This document shows positions 53,788-63,599 of a stretch of DNA of 64,000 nucleotides, piece by piece. The stretch spans positions 158,144,817 through 158,208,816 of the forward strand of contig CM061132.1 of NCBI GenBank assembly GCA_030789695.1, read 5' to 3'. Positions within the stretch are counted from its first letter, which is position 1; each line of letters opens with the position of its first letter. The notes beneath the pieces were generated by a model. It saw only the letters and a list, made by a program, of their open reading frames with translations, did not search any database and was not told the DNA's origin. This DNA comes from Scilla litardierei (taxonomy: Eukaryota > Streptophyta > Magnoliopsida > Asparagales > Asparagaceae). The translations under genes and the position numbers were made by a program.

Positions 53788-55534
53788 TGTTGAATATTGG
53801 ACTCCCCGGATTTGGTTTTGGATGATGAGCAAACATAAATACTTCATGAACTAACAATTTGTGAGCACAGTATTGGAGATCGTCGCCAATTTCACGAGAA
53901 TATTCAAAGCGACATCTCAACACTTCCAAAAGCTCGTATTCAAGCCTAAAGCTTCGTTGAAGCTCTTGCGACGCTTTGGAAGTAATGAAGATTCAATCGA
54001 AGCTCTCAAAGACCGTTTATTAAGGTTTTATTTATAGTCTTTTAGTTTCGATTGATAGAATGTTAAGCCTTGAGTATATCTTACGTTTCTATCTTCATTA
54101 CGCTCATTTCGTAGCTCTAGGATTCTTGCACAAGTTCATTCTAACTTCCTCGAAGCGTCGCGCTTCGATTCGGACTTTGTTGTGCATGTTAGTTGGTACA
54201 AGAACAAGTACCGACCGACTAGATGGTGATCTAGTCGGTCGGCCACTGTTCTTGGACCGACTAGTTTCAGTCAGTTAATTCTTAGCTCTTTACTGTTTAC
54301 AGTTAGTCGGTCTATGTTGACTCACCGACCGACTAGTTTGTGAACTAGTCGGTCAGTGATGCTTCTTTGACCGACTAGTTGAGACTGACTGTTCACTCTA
54401 AAATTCTCCTAAGCTACTGTTTACCGTTAGTCGGTCTAAGAACGTTTGATGACCGACTAGTTGACAATCTAGTCGGTCAACTTTTGTTCTTGGACCGACT
54501 AAGTCAACTTGCCTTCAGACTATGTTGTTTTGCCTCTTAGTCGGTCTACGTTCATTGGATGACCGACTAGTTGTGAAACTAGTCGGTCAGACAGTGTTCT
54601 TGGACCGACTAGTTTTCTAGGTCTGAAATTCTATCTCTTCTCAGATCTGCTCTTAGTCGGTCCATGCTTTGTGACTGACCGACTAGTTGATGAACTAGTC
54701 GGTCAGTGAGTGTTCTTTGACCGACTAGATCTCACAGATTTCTTTCCGTTGGAGATTGACCTAACTTGTTTTTATGGGACCCTATAAATACGAACCTAGG
54801 TCATTTCTATCTTCAATAGAGCTGCCATTAAGAGATTCATTGAGTTCTAAAGAGATAGCTATTCTCCCTCAAATCTAAAGCTCTCTTCCTCACAAGAAAC
54901 CCATTCTCTCTCATTTCTAGATCTAGAGAGAAGCTTGTTCTTGGTGAGCTCTTCAAGCTATTGCTTGATTCAAGTTTCCAAATCTTCCCTAGGCACCCAT
55001 TGCTGCTCATTTCCTTGGTGCTAGGGTTTGGTAACTTCATCTTCCTCAAATCCTTCATTCCACCTTTTGGGTAAGAAAAACTCAAGGTATAGGATTTTGT
55101 GGTAAGAGTATTTATTTCATATTAAACTCTTTTATATTGCTTATTGGCTCTCTCGGTTGTGAGAGAAGTTTGTGATCCCGGGTTGTGGGATTCACTTTGC
55201 CATTGCATGTATGATTTGATCTTGTGAAGGTTTTTCACAAGATATTCATAGTGGAAATCTTGAGTTAGGGTTTCTAACTCAAGTATCCGGAAGGGATCCG
55301 GGTGGTTGGGACGTAGGATCACCGGGAACAAGTCGGGGAGACTTGGGTGGATCCGAACCCATTAACTTCATTTGTTAGCATTGTTAATTTCATTGTTGTC
55401 ATTCAATTTAAGCTTCCGCAAATTGACTTGGTAGTTGTGTGCAATTTAATTTGGAATAATACGCCTTATTATTTTAAAGTACTATTCACCCCCCCCCCCT
55501 CTAGTACTTGTGCAGTAGCTGGTAGGGCATTACA
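53788..55534 (+). repeat. 3' LTR of the Sirevirus-type element
   Basis: This LTR has 1747 bases, TGTTGAATATTGG to GGCATTACA, followed by GTTAG. The palindrome array is at 54209-54731 and the TATA box at 54783. The length differs from the 5' LTR only by four Cs in the run at 55489-55499. Confidence 0.96.
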
Positions 55535-55712
55535 GTTAGTGTTAAAACGGAAGAAAATTGAAAAGAAGATTAGAAAGTAGAGAGTAAGAGTTTATGAGTA
55601 GAAATTAGTTTTATATTCTAAGAGAGTGGTCCTCTCGAATTGAGGCCGTTATCTTTGTATTGCCCGTCATTATCAATTAAAATCCCTCTTTTACATTATC
55701 AATTTCTCATCA

Positions 55713-56818
55713 AGTGGTATCAGAGCTCAAGATCCATGGAGGGGGCTTTAGTGGTGGTGGCGAGAGCAGAAAAAAGGTTGGGACTCTTTTCTGGCCATGA
55801 TGAACGAGTTATTGGAGATCCAACGCCCTGGGGAGAAGAAAGGCATAGATCCGAGAAGCATGAAGTTTAAGTCACCGATCTGGGCCAAAAGATGGCGTCT
55901 TTGTGTAAGGGGATCCATCCCCAAGATGATCCGGCTGCAGATCTGAAGATTTCAAGCCCAGATCTACCAGATCTGGAGAAGAAGATGAACAACGACGCTG
56001 ATCTGAAGCCTGCAAGCAGCGACAACCCATCACTCGTGGCGACGGTCTCCACCGTGACCGCCCCGACTCTGGCGACCCCACGGAGGGCCGCCCCAAGTTG
56101 GGCAAGCCCCCACAGGGCCGCCCCAACTCCAACGACCCCCCCCCGGAGGGCCGTCCCGAGCCAGACGAGCCCCCGGAAGCTTGCCATGCCTCAGACAAGT
56201 TCGTGGTGGGCCTCTGCAACGCGGGCAAACCCCCAGTGGGCATTTGCGAGGTGTTTTGAACGTCACTGGCAGCGTCGCCGGTGAGATCTTAGACCACCAC
56301 CAACGACTTCGTCTCGGCCGGATGAACGCATCGAACCAAAGTTCGCCGCCATTGGACGTTGGAATCGTCGGTAAACGGGATCGGCGCCAGCGAGTCGCCA
56401 CCGCTATAGTGGCGGCTTGATCCAGCCGATTCCGAGGTCGAGCTGTCGGCCTGAGCTGGCTAAGCCGAGCGGTCGGCTCGAGCCGTTGACTGGTCAGCGG
56501 ACACACAATAATCTGTGTTATTTTTGGATTTTCTTGGATTTTCTGGGCGATTTTCGGCTGATTTTCTGTGCAATTTTTGTATTTTGATGATTTCGGGCCC
56601 GTTTGAAGTCCAAATTCAGGACGGAAAATGCTAGTGCGTAGAAGACTCAGACACGAGTGCACTACCACTCATGCGGCAATATTTCGGGGAGGGCGGAGCT
56701 CGTGGGTGACCTTTTGATCCAGGTGGAGGCAAGGAGACGTGTTTCAATACTCGGAGAAGCGTCCTCGTGTATTTCATGCACCACCTTGAGGATAAGGTAC
56801 TTTTCGAAGGCGGAGTAG
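55713..56818 (+). pseudogene. Second interior of the composite element, gag remnant
   Basis: Primer-binding site TGGTATCAGAGC at 55715-55726, then a gag-like start (ATGGAGGGGGC at 55736) with stops. A short frame at 55892-56284 has a coiled-coil or charged part and then a Pro/Ala-rich GC segment (56040-56240, repeated GGAGGGCCGCCCC-type words). The gag core is not recognisable. The end carries the pol tail MHHLEDKVLF (near 56777) and a purine-rich CGAAGGCGGAG before LTR 3. Confidence 0.7.
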
Positions 56819-57137
56819 TGTTGAGAATGAGAATTATAGCCACAACAGTGGCAATTTTGTAGTTTTGGGGCCCGTGGGGAGCAATTTTGTAATTTGATGC
56901 TGAATGGACAATTTTTTAAATGGGGTCAAATCAACCCTATAAATAGGAGGGAAGTGGTTAGTGTTAGAAGGAAAGAAAATTGAAAAGAAGAGTAGAAAGT
57001 ATAGGGCAGGAGTTTAGAAGTAGAAATTAGTTTTAGATCCTGGAAGAGTGGTCCTCCTCTCGAATTGAGACCGATATCTTTGTATTACCCGTCGTTATCA
57101 ATTAAAATCCCTCTTTTACCTTACCAATCTCTCATCA
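56819..57137 (+). repeat. LTR 3 of the composite element
   Basis: This LTR has 319 bases, TGTTGAGAATGAG to CTCTCATCA, followed by TAAAC. CCCTATAAATAGGAGGG (TATA box) is near 56935. Confidence 0.9.
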
Positions 57138-57544
57138 TAAACTAAGCATCTTTTATACTTTATCTTCTAATTTCATCTAAGATCAGTTATGATATCAATA
57201 TTTCATTAGAGTACAAGTACTGATTAAAAAGTAATCACTTGGTTAACACATCTTTTTGGACAACTATTCCCCGGTATTCTTTTCAATTTTTCTCATTGAT
57301 GCCGTGTTGGTCTCCATAATTTTTGCCTCCTCTAAGCTAGCTTATGTTTTTGAAGATACATCGTTTAAATGCACGTGAAAACCCGTAATTTTGTTGGAAA
57401 ATAATATCAAATATCTTAGATTTGCTATAAATGACTGCAAATGAGAGTAAGCATCGCAAAACCCCTACTTTTCTATTGGGATTATTTTTTAATTCAAAAA
57501 AATTACTCCAACACAAATCTATTATACAAATGAGGGGTTTGATG

Positions 57545-58353
57545 TGATATTTCTCCTACTAGGACAAACCCAGTAGGACAATGCATTGGGCTAGATTGTG
57601 CCACCTAGGCTCGGTGGGGCCGTCTTGGGGTGGGAGGGAGAGTGTGCTTGCTTTGGGGATGTTAACAAGATGTTTGTCGTACTAAGACAAACCTATGTGT
57701 TACCCTTTGTTCCATGTGGTAAAGGTAGAGGGGTGCCACTTTAACCCTCACATGGGGTGGGGTAATTGGGTTTGGTTTGGGGTGTGGTTGTGGAGCACCC
57801 AAATAAAAGCCCCACATTCCCCTGAATTACAAGCTTGACATCGGGATTTATGCACTTTGCCTTCCCAATTTTTTTTCGCAATTTAACCTCTGGTTTTCAT
57901 CCTTTAACCCATCGACGATACACACACATACACACACATACCACCCGACGAGGTGATTTGGCATTTATCCTGCTAGGACAAAAGAGTGGATGTAGATGTG
58001 GCCTAGTTTTGGCCACCTCATCATGGTGGGGCCCACTTGGGGGTGGGTGTGGAGTTGGGTGTAGTTTGGGGTGTTGTTGTGGAGCATCCAGAGAAAAGCA
58101 CCCCACATTCTCATGAATTACGAGTTTGCTATTGCCAAATAAACCTTCATCTCTCACCTATTTGATGGGTATGCCATTGGAATTTATGCATTTCCTTCCG
58201 CAATGTTTTTTCATTTTAACCCATGAATTTTTCCCTTTTATCCTGACGATACACACCCCCCCACACTTCTCACTCCTTTCGGTTGCTTGCGTGGACCGCA
58301 TCCTCTAAGTGTGTTTTTTTGACCCGTGCACTCTGTGCATGAGTTATTTCTAG
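57545..58353 (+). mobile_element. Duplicated Helitron-like repeat with a CTAG 3' end
   Basis: Two related units follow each other (about 57545-57945 and 57960-58353). They share CTRCTAGGACAAA, GGTGGGGCC, GGTTGTGGAGCA, CCCCACATTC and a GACGATACACAC segment. The second unit ends with CCCGTGCAC, TCT, GTGCAT hairpin, then GAGTTATTT and CTAG before T, the Helitron 3' rule, and mirrors the minus-strand terminus at 33068. The 5' ends are not certain. Confidence 0.4.
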
Positions 58354-59240
58354 TTAACTACCAATACATGCTTTCAACATGTTTATGCTACCCTAAACTC
58401 TCAAGAACTATCAGAAAAATTAAAATTTTATTCAAATTGCTATTCAAAATTTCAATTTTTAAGTGCAACATGCTCTATTGACAGACCCATCTACTATCTC
58501 AATATCATTGAGATCAAACCCGTGTTACCCGAAATCCCCCACGACATGCGAATTGGATCACACGATCGAAATCATAGTTTTTAAGACTATAGAAGATTAT
58601 CATTACAAGCATGAGTTGTGAGTCTTGTGACCTTGCTAAATTTAATAGTGCAGATTGTTATGAATACTAGATAGTGGTCCGTAAATATATGGATAGAAAT
58701 TCAAAAATTCTTTAAAATTTATTTCTCCTTACCAATAAATGTATTTTGTTTCTACTAACATCCAACGAAGCCTACCCAAAGCATACCATGTTTTGGACTA
58801 CTAGTGTATTACGTACCGGTTTTCGTTTCACGCACCGAAGCAACCCACAATGTTGGTAAACTTGGACCAAACTCTACTTTGGCTAGGATGAACCCCTTTC
58901 CCCGCTCCCCACCTGCCCCAAAAGACCAAAAACTATGTTTATAATTTCCCTATTAATGGATGGATTGGAATCCAATGAAGAGTGATTTGGTTGAACAAAT
59001 ATGGACACAAACACATTTGCCGAATTGGTCAAAGTGTAGCAAGTTGTAAGCAAATAAACTATAGAGTTTATTTTTGAAAGAGACCCAAACATTACGGTAT
59101 ATTTGCCTCCTTTTTATTGCAGTTTAATAGCTGATTCCATATTGGTCATTATAAACAAATTGTCCCTTGAATAATATAATAAAGTTTGTTTCTATCTTTA
59201 AATTTTGTTTAAACATTTTGCTATTGTGGATGACATTCAG
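58354..59240. other. End of the giant intron, no gene seen
   Basis: AT-rich sequence without recognisable motifs up to the pyrimidine-poor acceptor ACATTCAG at 59240. Confidence 0.4.
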
Positions 59241-59509
59241 ATTATGCAAGTCCAGAAGTTTCCCAAGTGCCGTTTAAAAGAGATCAAGAAAGTCCAGATC
59301 CCCCCGCAGAGAATGGCAAATTTGTACCCAGTCGAACAGTGTTGGATCTACGAGCAAAATTAATAAAGTTCATGGAAAAGCACATTTATCCGATGGAAAA
59401 TGAATTTTACAAGCTAGCGCAATCAAGTTCCCGTTGGACAGTTCATCCAGAAGAAGAGAAATTGAAAGAATTAGCAAAGAGAGAAGGCCTATGGAACTTA
59501 TGGATTCCG
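59241..59509 (+). CDS. IBR3: IBR3-like exon: linker and start of the acyl-CoA dehydrogenase domain
   Basis: This exon has 269 bases, with acceptor CATTCAG and donor CCG/GTATTC. It enters in the phase left by the exon at 32458 and exits in phase 0. It begins with a poorly conserved acidic linker. The ACAD N-terminal helical segment follows: LIKFMEKHIYPMENEFYKLA, then RWTVHPEEEKLKELAKREGLWNL. These are characteristic of the ACAD10/11 and IBR3 family. Confidence 0.92.
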
Positions 59510-59689
59510 GTATTCTTTGTGCATAATGGTGTATATATTACTTAATTTTCATTACATAAAACTGCCTGAAATGTTTTTGTTAGTTCTGGGCTTTGGCCCC
59601 CATAAGTTGTACCTATTTATAGGAAGTTTTTTCTCAAGAATGCACTACTATACCATTTAGACACATTTGTTGCTTCTTTTATATTGCAG

Positions 59690-59884
59690 ATTGATAGTGC
59701 AGCTAGAGCAAAAAAGCTGCTTTTTGAGGAAAAGGAGCATGTTTCTCAACATGTTTGGAGCAGTCAATTACTAGGTGCTGGGCTTTCCAATCTTGAATAT
59801 GGATATTTATGTGAGATCATGGGTCGTTCTGTTTGGGCACCACAAATCTTTAACTGTGGTGCTCCTGACACTGGCAATATGGAG
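59690..59884 (+). CDS. IBR3: IBR3-like exon: ACAD N-terminal domain
   Basis: This exon has 65 codons in phase 0, with acceptor TTGCAG and donor GAG/GTAATG. It encodes the conserved [20 protein letters not shown] and [12 protein letters not shown] blocks of the acyl-CoA dehydrogenase domain. The segment before them, residues about 10-28, is variable in the family. Confidence 0.93.
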
Positions 59885-60027
59885 GTAATGTAATACCATC
59901 TTATTAGTGTGCTTATGTTTAGTTTCTTGTGATGTTATGTTCCTTTATGCATGTGCTATACTGATTCTCATCTTGGTACTCACGGATGTTTCTTTATTCT
60001 TTTATTTGTTTTTATCCTTCCCTTTAA

Positions 60028-60500
60028 AACTAGTGATGAAATTCATCCCCCAAATCTTTGAATCTTATATATAGTCCTACAAATCTCATAAGTTAAATCA
60101 AATTGATCCCTCATGTTGAGATTAGTCTGTTTCAAAAGGGAATATTCCTGTTAACTAACATTTCTAGTGATGTTGCCATTATACAGTTCTCAAAACCTAA
60201 TTCATCTTTTTTCTCCTCACTATTTCTCCTTTATTTGTCGACCCCAAATTTTTTGGATGAAAGCCAAGATGATGATGACAACTATTTCTTTTTTCGTTCT
60301 TATTCCTGTTACAGGTTTTAAGCTTAACTAGTCCAATTACCATCCGATTACCACCCAACCCACCCTTGGCTTTGGAATTTGGACAGAACAGTAACGTGCC
60401 CTGCAGTAACTTATAAGATTTGAGGGACTAAACAAATTTAAATATTTGAGGGGCGAATATCAAAGCATCACTAATTTGAGGGACAAATATTAAAAATAAA
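60028..60500. repeat. Imperfect inverted repeat inside an IBR3 intron
   Basis: The left side has CTAGTGATG, ATCCCCCAAAT, TAGTCCTACAAATCT and CATAAGTTA. The right side has the complements TAACTTATAAGATTTGAGG, GACTAAACAAATTT, and CATCACTAATTTGAGGGAC. This fits a MITE with long inverted arms. No duplication of flanking bases was established. Confidence 0.4.
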
Positions 60501-61330
60501 ACCCCTTTATGTCTTTTTATTTTTAGGCCTCCTTATATGATCATTTTTGTCTTGTTATGAAGAAGCATCTTTATATATTTCTACATTTTATTCATGAATT
60601 TCATGTTTAGTTCTTTGCCTTTCTGTAGCTGTTTGATTATATTGTATATATTTTGATATGTAGGGGACACTAACAAACAATGTTGTCTTTCGGGATTCTT
60701 TTGTTATTATGCGTAGTGAGACTTGTGAAATTTTTTGTTGCACAACACATTTGTTTTATCTAATTTGGTATTAGGTTGACAGCTGCACATGTATTACCAG
60801 CTTTGCCGGTGTGTAGAAGTGGAAAATTACAGCAGTCTGTTTCATTAGACCAACTTGCTTCTGGTGATGTGAAATGAAAGTGAAAATGCAGTATGTACAT
60901 GCACACCCCACCCACCCCCAAAAAAACTCAAAAAACTCGTACCCAGAGAAAAACAAAATAAAAAAAAGAAAGAAAAAGAAAAACCAACGTGCCAACCCCA
61001 CATTCATATTCATACTTTGATTTCTGATATGTAGACTGCTCAAGCAAAGTGCATGATGATTTGTAATTATACCAACAATAATGACTCAATTTATCAGGCA
61101 TGTGTTTAATGATTTAATCTATCATCTTTTTATAGGGGCATTTACTCTTTCATGCAATTCTTTTGTAGTTAAATAATAATGTCTCCAGTGGAGTAATTGA
61201 GTGCAAGTTATGATATTTCTTGTATTTATATGCTTTAGTTTATTAAAGTTCCCTGGAAGACGCTGGGAAATTCCCTTCCATCATCACATGACAGTATGTT
61301 GTCCAATTTTCCCCATGCACCCTAATATAG

Positions 61331-61473
61331 GTACTGCTGAGGTATGGAACAAAGGAGCAACTGAAGACATGGCTTGTTCCTTTGCTAGAAGGAAAAATTC
61401 GGTCTGGATTTGCAATGACTGAACCGCAAGTTGCATCTTCTGATGCGACCAACATTGAATGTTCAATCACTAG
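61331..61473 (+). CDS. IBR3: IBR3-like exon: ACAD signature (last exon in window)
   Basis: This exon has 143 bases, with acceptor AATATAG and donor ACTAG/GTCAGA, leaving two bases of a codon. It encodes [19 protein letters not shown] and then [20 protein letters not shown]. The second block is the acyl-CoA dehydrogenase signature that contacts FAD and substrate. The following exon, expected to carry a WWTSGAMDPRC-type block, is not found before the window ends. Confidence 0.9.
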
Positions 61474-62791
61474 GTCAGATCCAACAGCAACATGATCTCA
61501 TTTCAGTTATAGAAATGCAACTTTGTGCTAAATATTTCTGAAAAATATTACTTACCTTTCAGGCACACCACATGCCTGCATGCATGTTGTATCGATACAT
61601 TTTGTTTTATTTCAGCTTCAAGCATTTCTTCATTCTATAGTTTGGTTCTATTGACTGCAACTGTTTAATTTCTTTATTGAAATGCAATTGTTAAGTTATA
61701 TTTAACATGCAACTCATGTTTATTTTCATATTTATATTTAACATACTAACTAATATGGATCAAGGAAATGATGATTGCAAACTGCTTCTTTGAGTCACAT
61801 TTTCTTCTACTTGGTATTTTAACTGATCAAGCTCCTCTTTAAACTGGAAAGCTTTCTTTTTTACGGTAGCTGATCATTTTGTTATGTGAGAATATTTACT
61901 GCAAATAGTCTATAATGTTAGACTTCTGATGTACCGGGCTGTTGAAGCAACTACTAATAAACACTGGATAATTTCGTTTTTCTCAAAATAGTTGACTTAA
62001 TCATTTCTTGAAAATTAATTGAATTTTGCTTTGTTACTAGTTATAGAAACTGAGTACTAAACTGTGTCCATGAAAAAGTATGTGACAATGTAATACATCT
62101 AAAATTTCCATGCTTCCACTATGATTTCTTGAAATTGTCAGTCAAATTATACTATGGGAAATCAATCAAGCAAAGATGATACAATAGAAGTGACATCTTC
62201 TGGAAAACAAGCAAAGATTCTGAACGAAATGAAACTTCCTTAAATTATGAGTAGAAATGAGGATATGTCATATCAATGACCAAAACATCAAGATCTGCCA
62301 TCAAGTGATAAATTTTTTTCTGCTTAGTATGTGTAGAAAATTCAAGCCAGAGGTAAAAGTCGATAAATCTGCTTGAGTATTTTATGGATATGGAGTATTC
62401 ATGAAGTTGAAGGGAAAATTATATTATTTCTATGTGACCAGCCATACTTCATGGGTCAGAATATTGTGCAAATCAAGAAAAATTGTTCAAAAATATATAT
62501 ATTACAATTTACTATGAATGAGAACATTAAGAAGGGTATGTGGCTATGGACAAACGATTCGCTGAGAAATATCTGTGGCCATAAGAAACTAGGGAGACTC
62601 AGTTGAGGACGGAAGAATCTCTGGGATAGTATGGATATGTACAAGTGCAAGGGAGATCAATGGATGTGCTAAATACGAGGACTGATAAGATAGCAGTTGA
62701 TAAAGTGGCATGACTAGGATAGAACTAACAGGACGTGGCTTTTTGGCAGTGAAAAAGTAACAAATGAATTCATTTAACGTCCCCAAGAAAG
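61474..62791. other. IBR3 intron after the last visible exon, no gene seen
   Basis: AT-rich intronic sequence. I searched for the next conserved ACAD block and did not find it before the LTR element at 62792. Confidence 0.5.
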
Positions 62792-63125
62792 TGTTAGGAA
62801 CCAAGATAAAAGACAATTTTTATAGAAATGTAGTAGCCTAGAACTAGATAATTGAATACAAAGGTGTATTCTCATCCCAAGACGCCGAAGAGGACGTCCA
62901 CACTCGTTTAATCTAAGAGCTACTTCTAGGACGCTCAATAGAGAATATCTCAAAAATCAAGCATGCATACAAATGACGGCTAGCCCTAGTTTAAATAGAA
63001 AATAAGAAAACCCTCCTTGCTGTGCGCAAAGTAATTTCTCCATGACTTCCTGTGCGCAAAGTAATTTCTCCATGACTTGTGCGCAAAGTAATTCCCTCCC
63101 CTCTTAGCCGCTCACGGATCTAACA
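62792..63125 (-). repeat. 3' LTR (element orientation) of the truncated element
   Basis: This LTR has 334 bases, TGTTAGGAACC to GATCTAACA on the + strand. It has three tandem copies of a TGTGCGCAAAGTAATT unit (63018-63095). On the minus strand it carries CTAGGGCTAGCCGTCAT (62989-62973) and the GGACGTCC palindrome near 62893. Confidence 0.9.
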
Positions 63126-63254
63126 TTACTCCGCCCATGAAAATCCACATTATCCTCCAGGTGGTGCATGGAGTGCGTGCCATCCATTCCACGTATTGCA
63201 TATTCTCCTCCCGGATCAAAAGGACGAAAATGATCTCCACCGCTTTCACTGTCG

Positions 63255-63545
63255 TTCTGAAGAAATCCAGATCTGAAAGGTTCAGATCTGAAAACTTGAA
63301 GATCTGATCTGAAAATTTTAGATCTGAGACTTTCAGATCTGGATCTGAACCTTTCAGATCTGGGTCTGTAACTTTTAAATCTGGATCTGAGAATTTCAGA
63401 TCTGGATGCGAGAATTTCAGATATGGATCGAGAATTTCAGATCTGAGACTTTCAGATCTGGCCTGAGAATTTCAGATCTCGAATTTTCAGATCTGTGCCT
63501 TTCTGGATCTGAGAATTTCAGATCTGAATTTTCAGATCTGGCCTT
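63255..63545 (-). repeat. AGATCTGA minisatellite in the gag region of the truncated element
   Basis: About 20 copies of CAGATCTGG/A or GATCTGA occur with spacers like GAATTT or ACTTT, at a period of about 16-20 bases. Palindromic AGATCT is in nearly every unit. It lies after the short coiled-coil gag start, where the other gypsy-type elements here carry GC-rich repeats. Confidence 0.85.
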
Positions 63546-63599
63546 TCTCGTCCAAAGATGCCGCCTTTGACGTCGATTAAGGGTTTCCTTCACCTGTGT

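Larger units (their letters stand above)
39409..55534 (+). mobile_element. Sirevirus-type Ty1/copia retrotransposon with envelope-like ORF, carrying a nested hAT
   Basis: A 16.1-kb element has a perfect GTTAG duplication (39404-39408 and 55535-55539). LTRs of 1743 and 1747 bases start TGTTGAATATTGG and end GGCATTACA. Their only length difference is a C run (7 against 11), and by eye I noted three substitutions, so insertion is recent. The order is LTR, primer-binding site, long gag, pol in copia order (protease, integrase, RT, RNase H), a spacer with palindromic repeats, an envelope-like ORF, several GGGGGAG purine tracts, LTR. Long gag, an extra 3' ORF and multiple purine tracts are known Sirevirus traits. 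A 3.7-kb hAT sits in RNase H; without it the length is 12.4 kb. Confidence 0.95.
38678..55712 (+). repeat. LTR 2 of the composite element, split by two insertions
   Basis: The LTR starts TGTTTGGAATGAGG at 38678. It is broken by the hAT MITE at 38700-39281 and by the copia element at 39409-55534, and ends TTTCTCATCA at 55712. The pieces 38678-38699, 39282-39408 and 55535-55712 join to one LTR once the inserted elements and their duplicated target bases are removed. Confidence 0.88.
38181..57137 (+). mobile_element. Three-LTR composite gypsy-type element (LTR-int-LTR-int-LTR)
   Basis: Three copies of one LTR occur in the same direction: 38181-38497, 38678-55712 (split by later insertions) and 56819-57137. 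The outer flanks are TAAAC at 38176-38180 and 57138-57142, a perfect 5-bp duplication, while the inner LTR has none. Primer-binding sites follow the first two LTRs (TAGTATCAGAGC at 38500 and TGGTATCAGAGC at 55715). The first interior is only 180 bases; the second is 1106 bases with a GC-rich segment and the pol tail MHHLEDKVLF before the last LTR. No RT or integrase remains. The shape fits unequal recombination between LTRs of two copies. Confidence 0.88.
32576..59240 (+). other. 26.7-kb IBR3 intron filled with nested transposons
   Basis: The donor TTGG/GTAATT and acceptor CATTCAG/ATTATG join a split Asp codon between the linker and the ACAD domain. At least seven insertions lie inside it, nested up to three deep. 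Confidence 0.85.
2688..61473 (+). other. IBR3: IBR3-like gene (APH-like kinase domain fused to acyl-CoA dehydrogenase), internal part with eight exons
   Basis: Eight exons with GT/AG borders and compatible phases encode about 400 residues. The order of motifs is an aminoglycoside-phosphotransferase catalytic loop (HGDFRIDN), a metal-binding DWE, a linker, then an acyl-CoA dehydrogenase N-terminal region and the ACAD signature [13 protein letters not shown]. This order is that of plant IBR3 and animal ACAD10/11. The Arabidopsis IBR3 protein is known as a peroxisomal protein needed for the response to indole-3-butyric acid; the peroxisomal role here is inferred from the family. Upstream exons (start of the APH domain) and downstream exons (rest of the ACAD and the C-terminus) lie outside the window. 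The gene covers at least 58.8 kb because two introns of 27.8 and 26.7 kb are packed with transposons. No exon contains a stop or frameshift, so the gene looks functional. The identity call is strong; the exact orthology is not tested. Confidence 0.9.

Noticed and set aside
57835..58157. Frames of 86-93 codons on both strands
   Set aside because: They fall in a duplicated noncoding repeat with CACACA runs; no domain and no start context.
33057..58360. One large DNA transposon with inverted ends at 33068 and 58353
   Set aside because: The inverted ends fit two Helitron-like 3' termini better, and no flanking duplication supports a single terminal-inverted-repeat element; kept only as an alternative in the findings.
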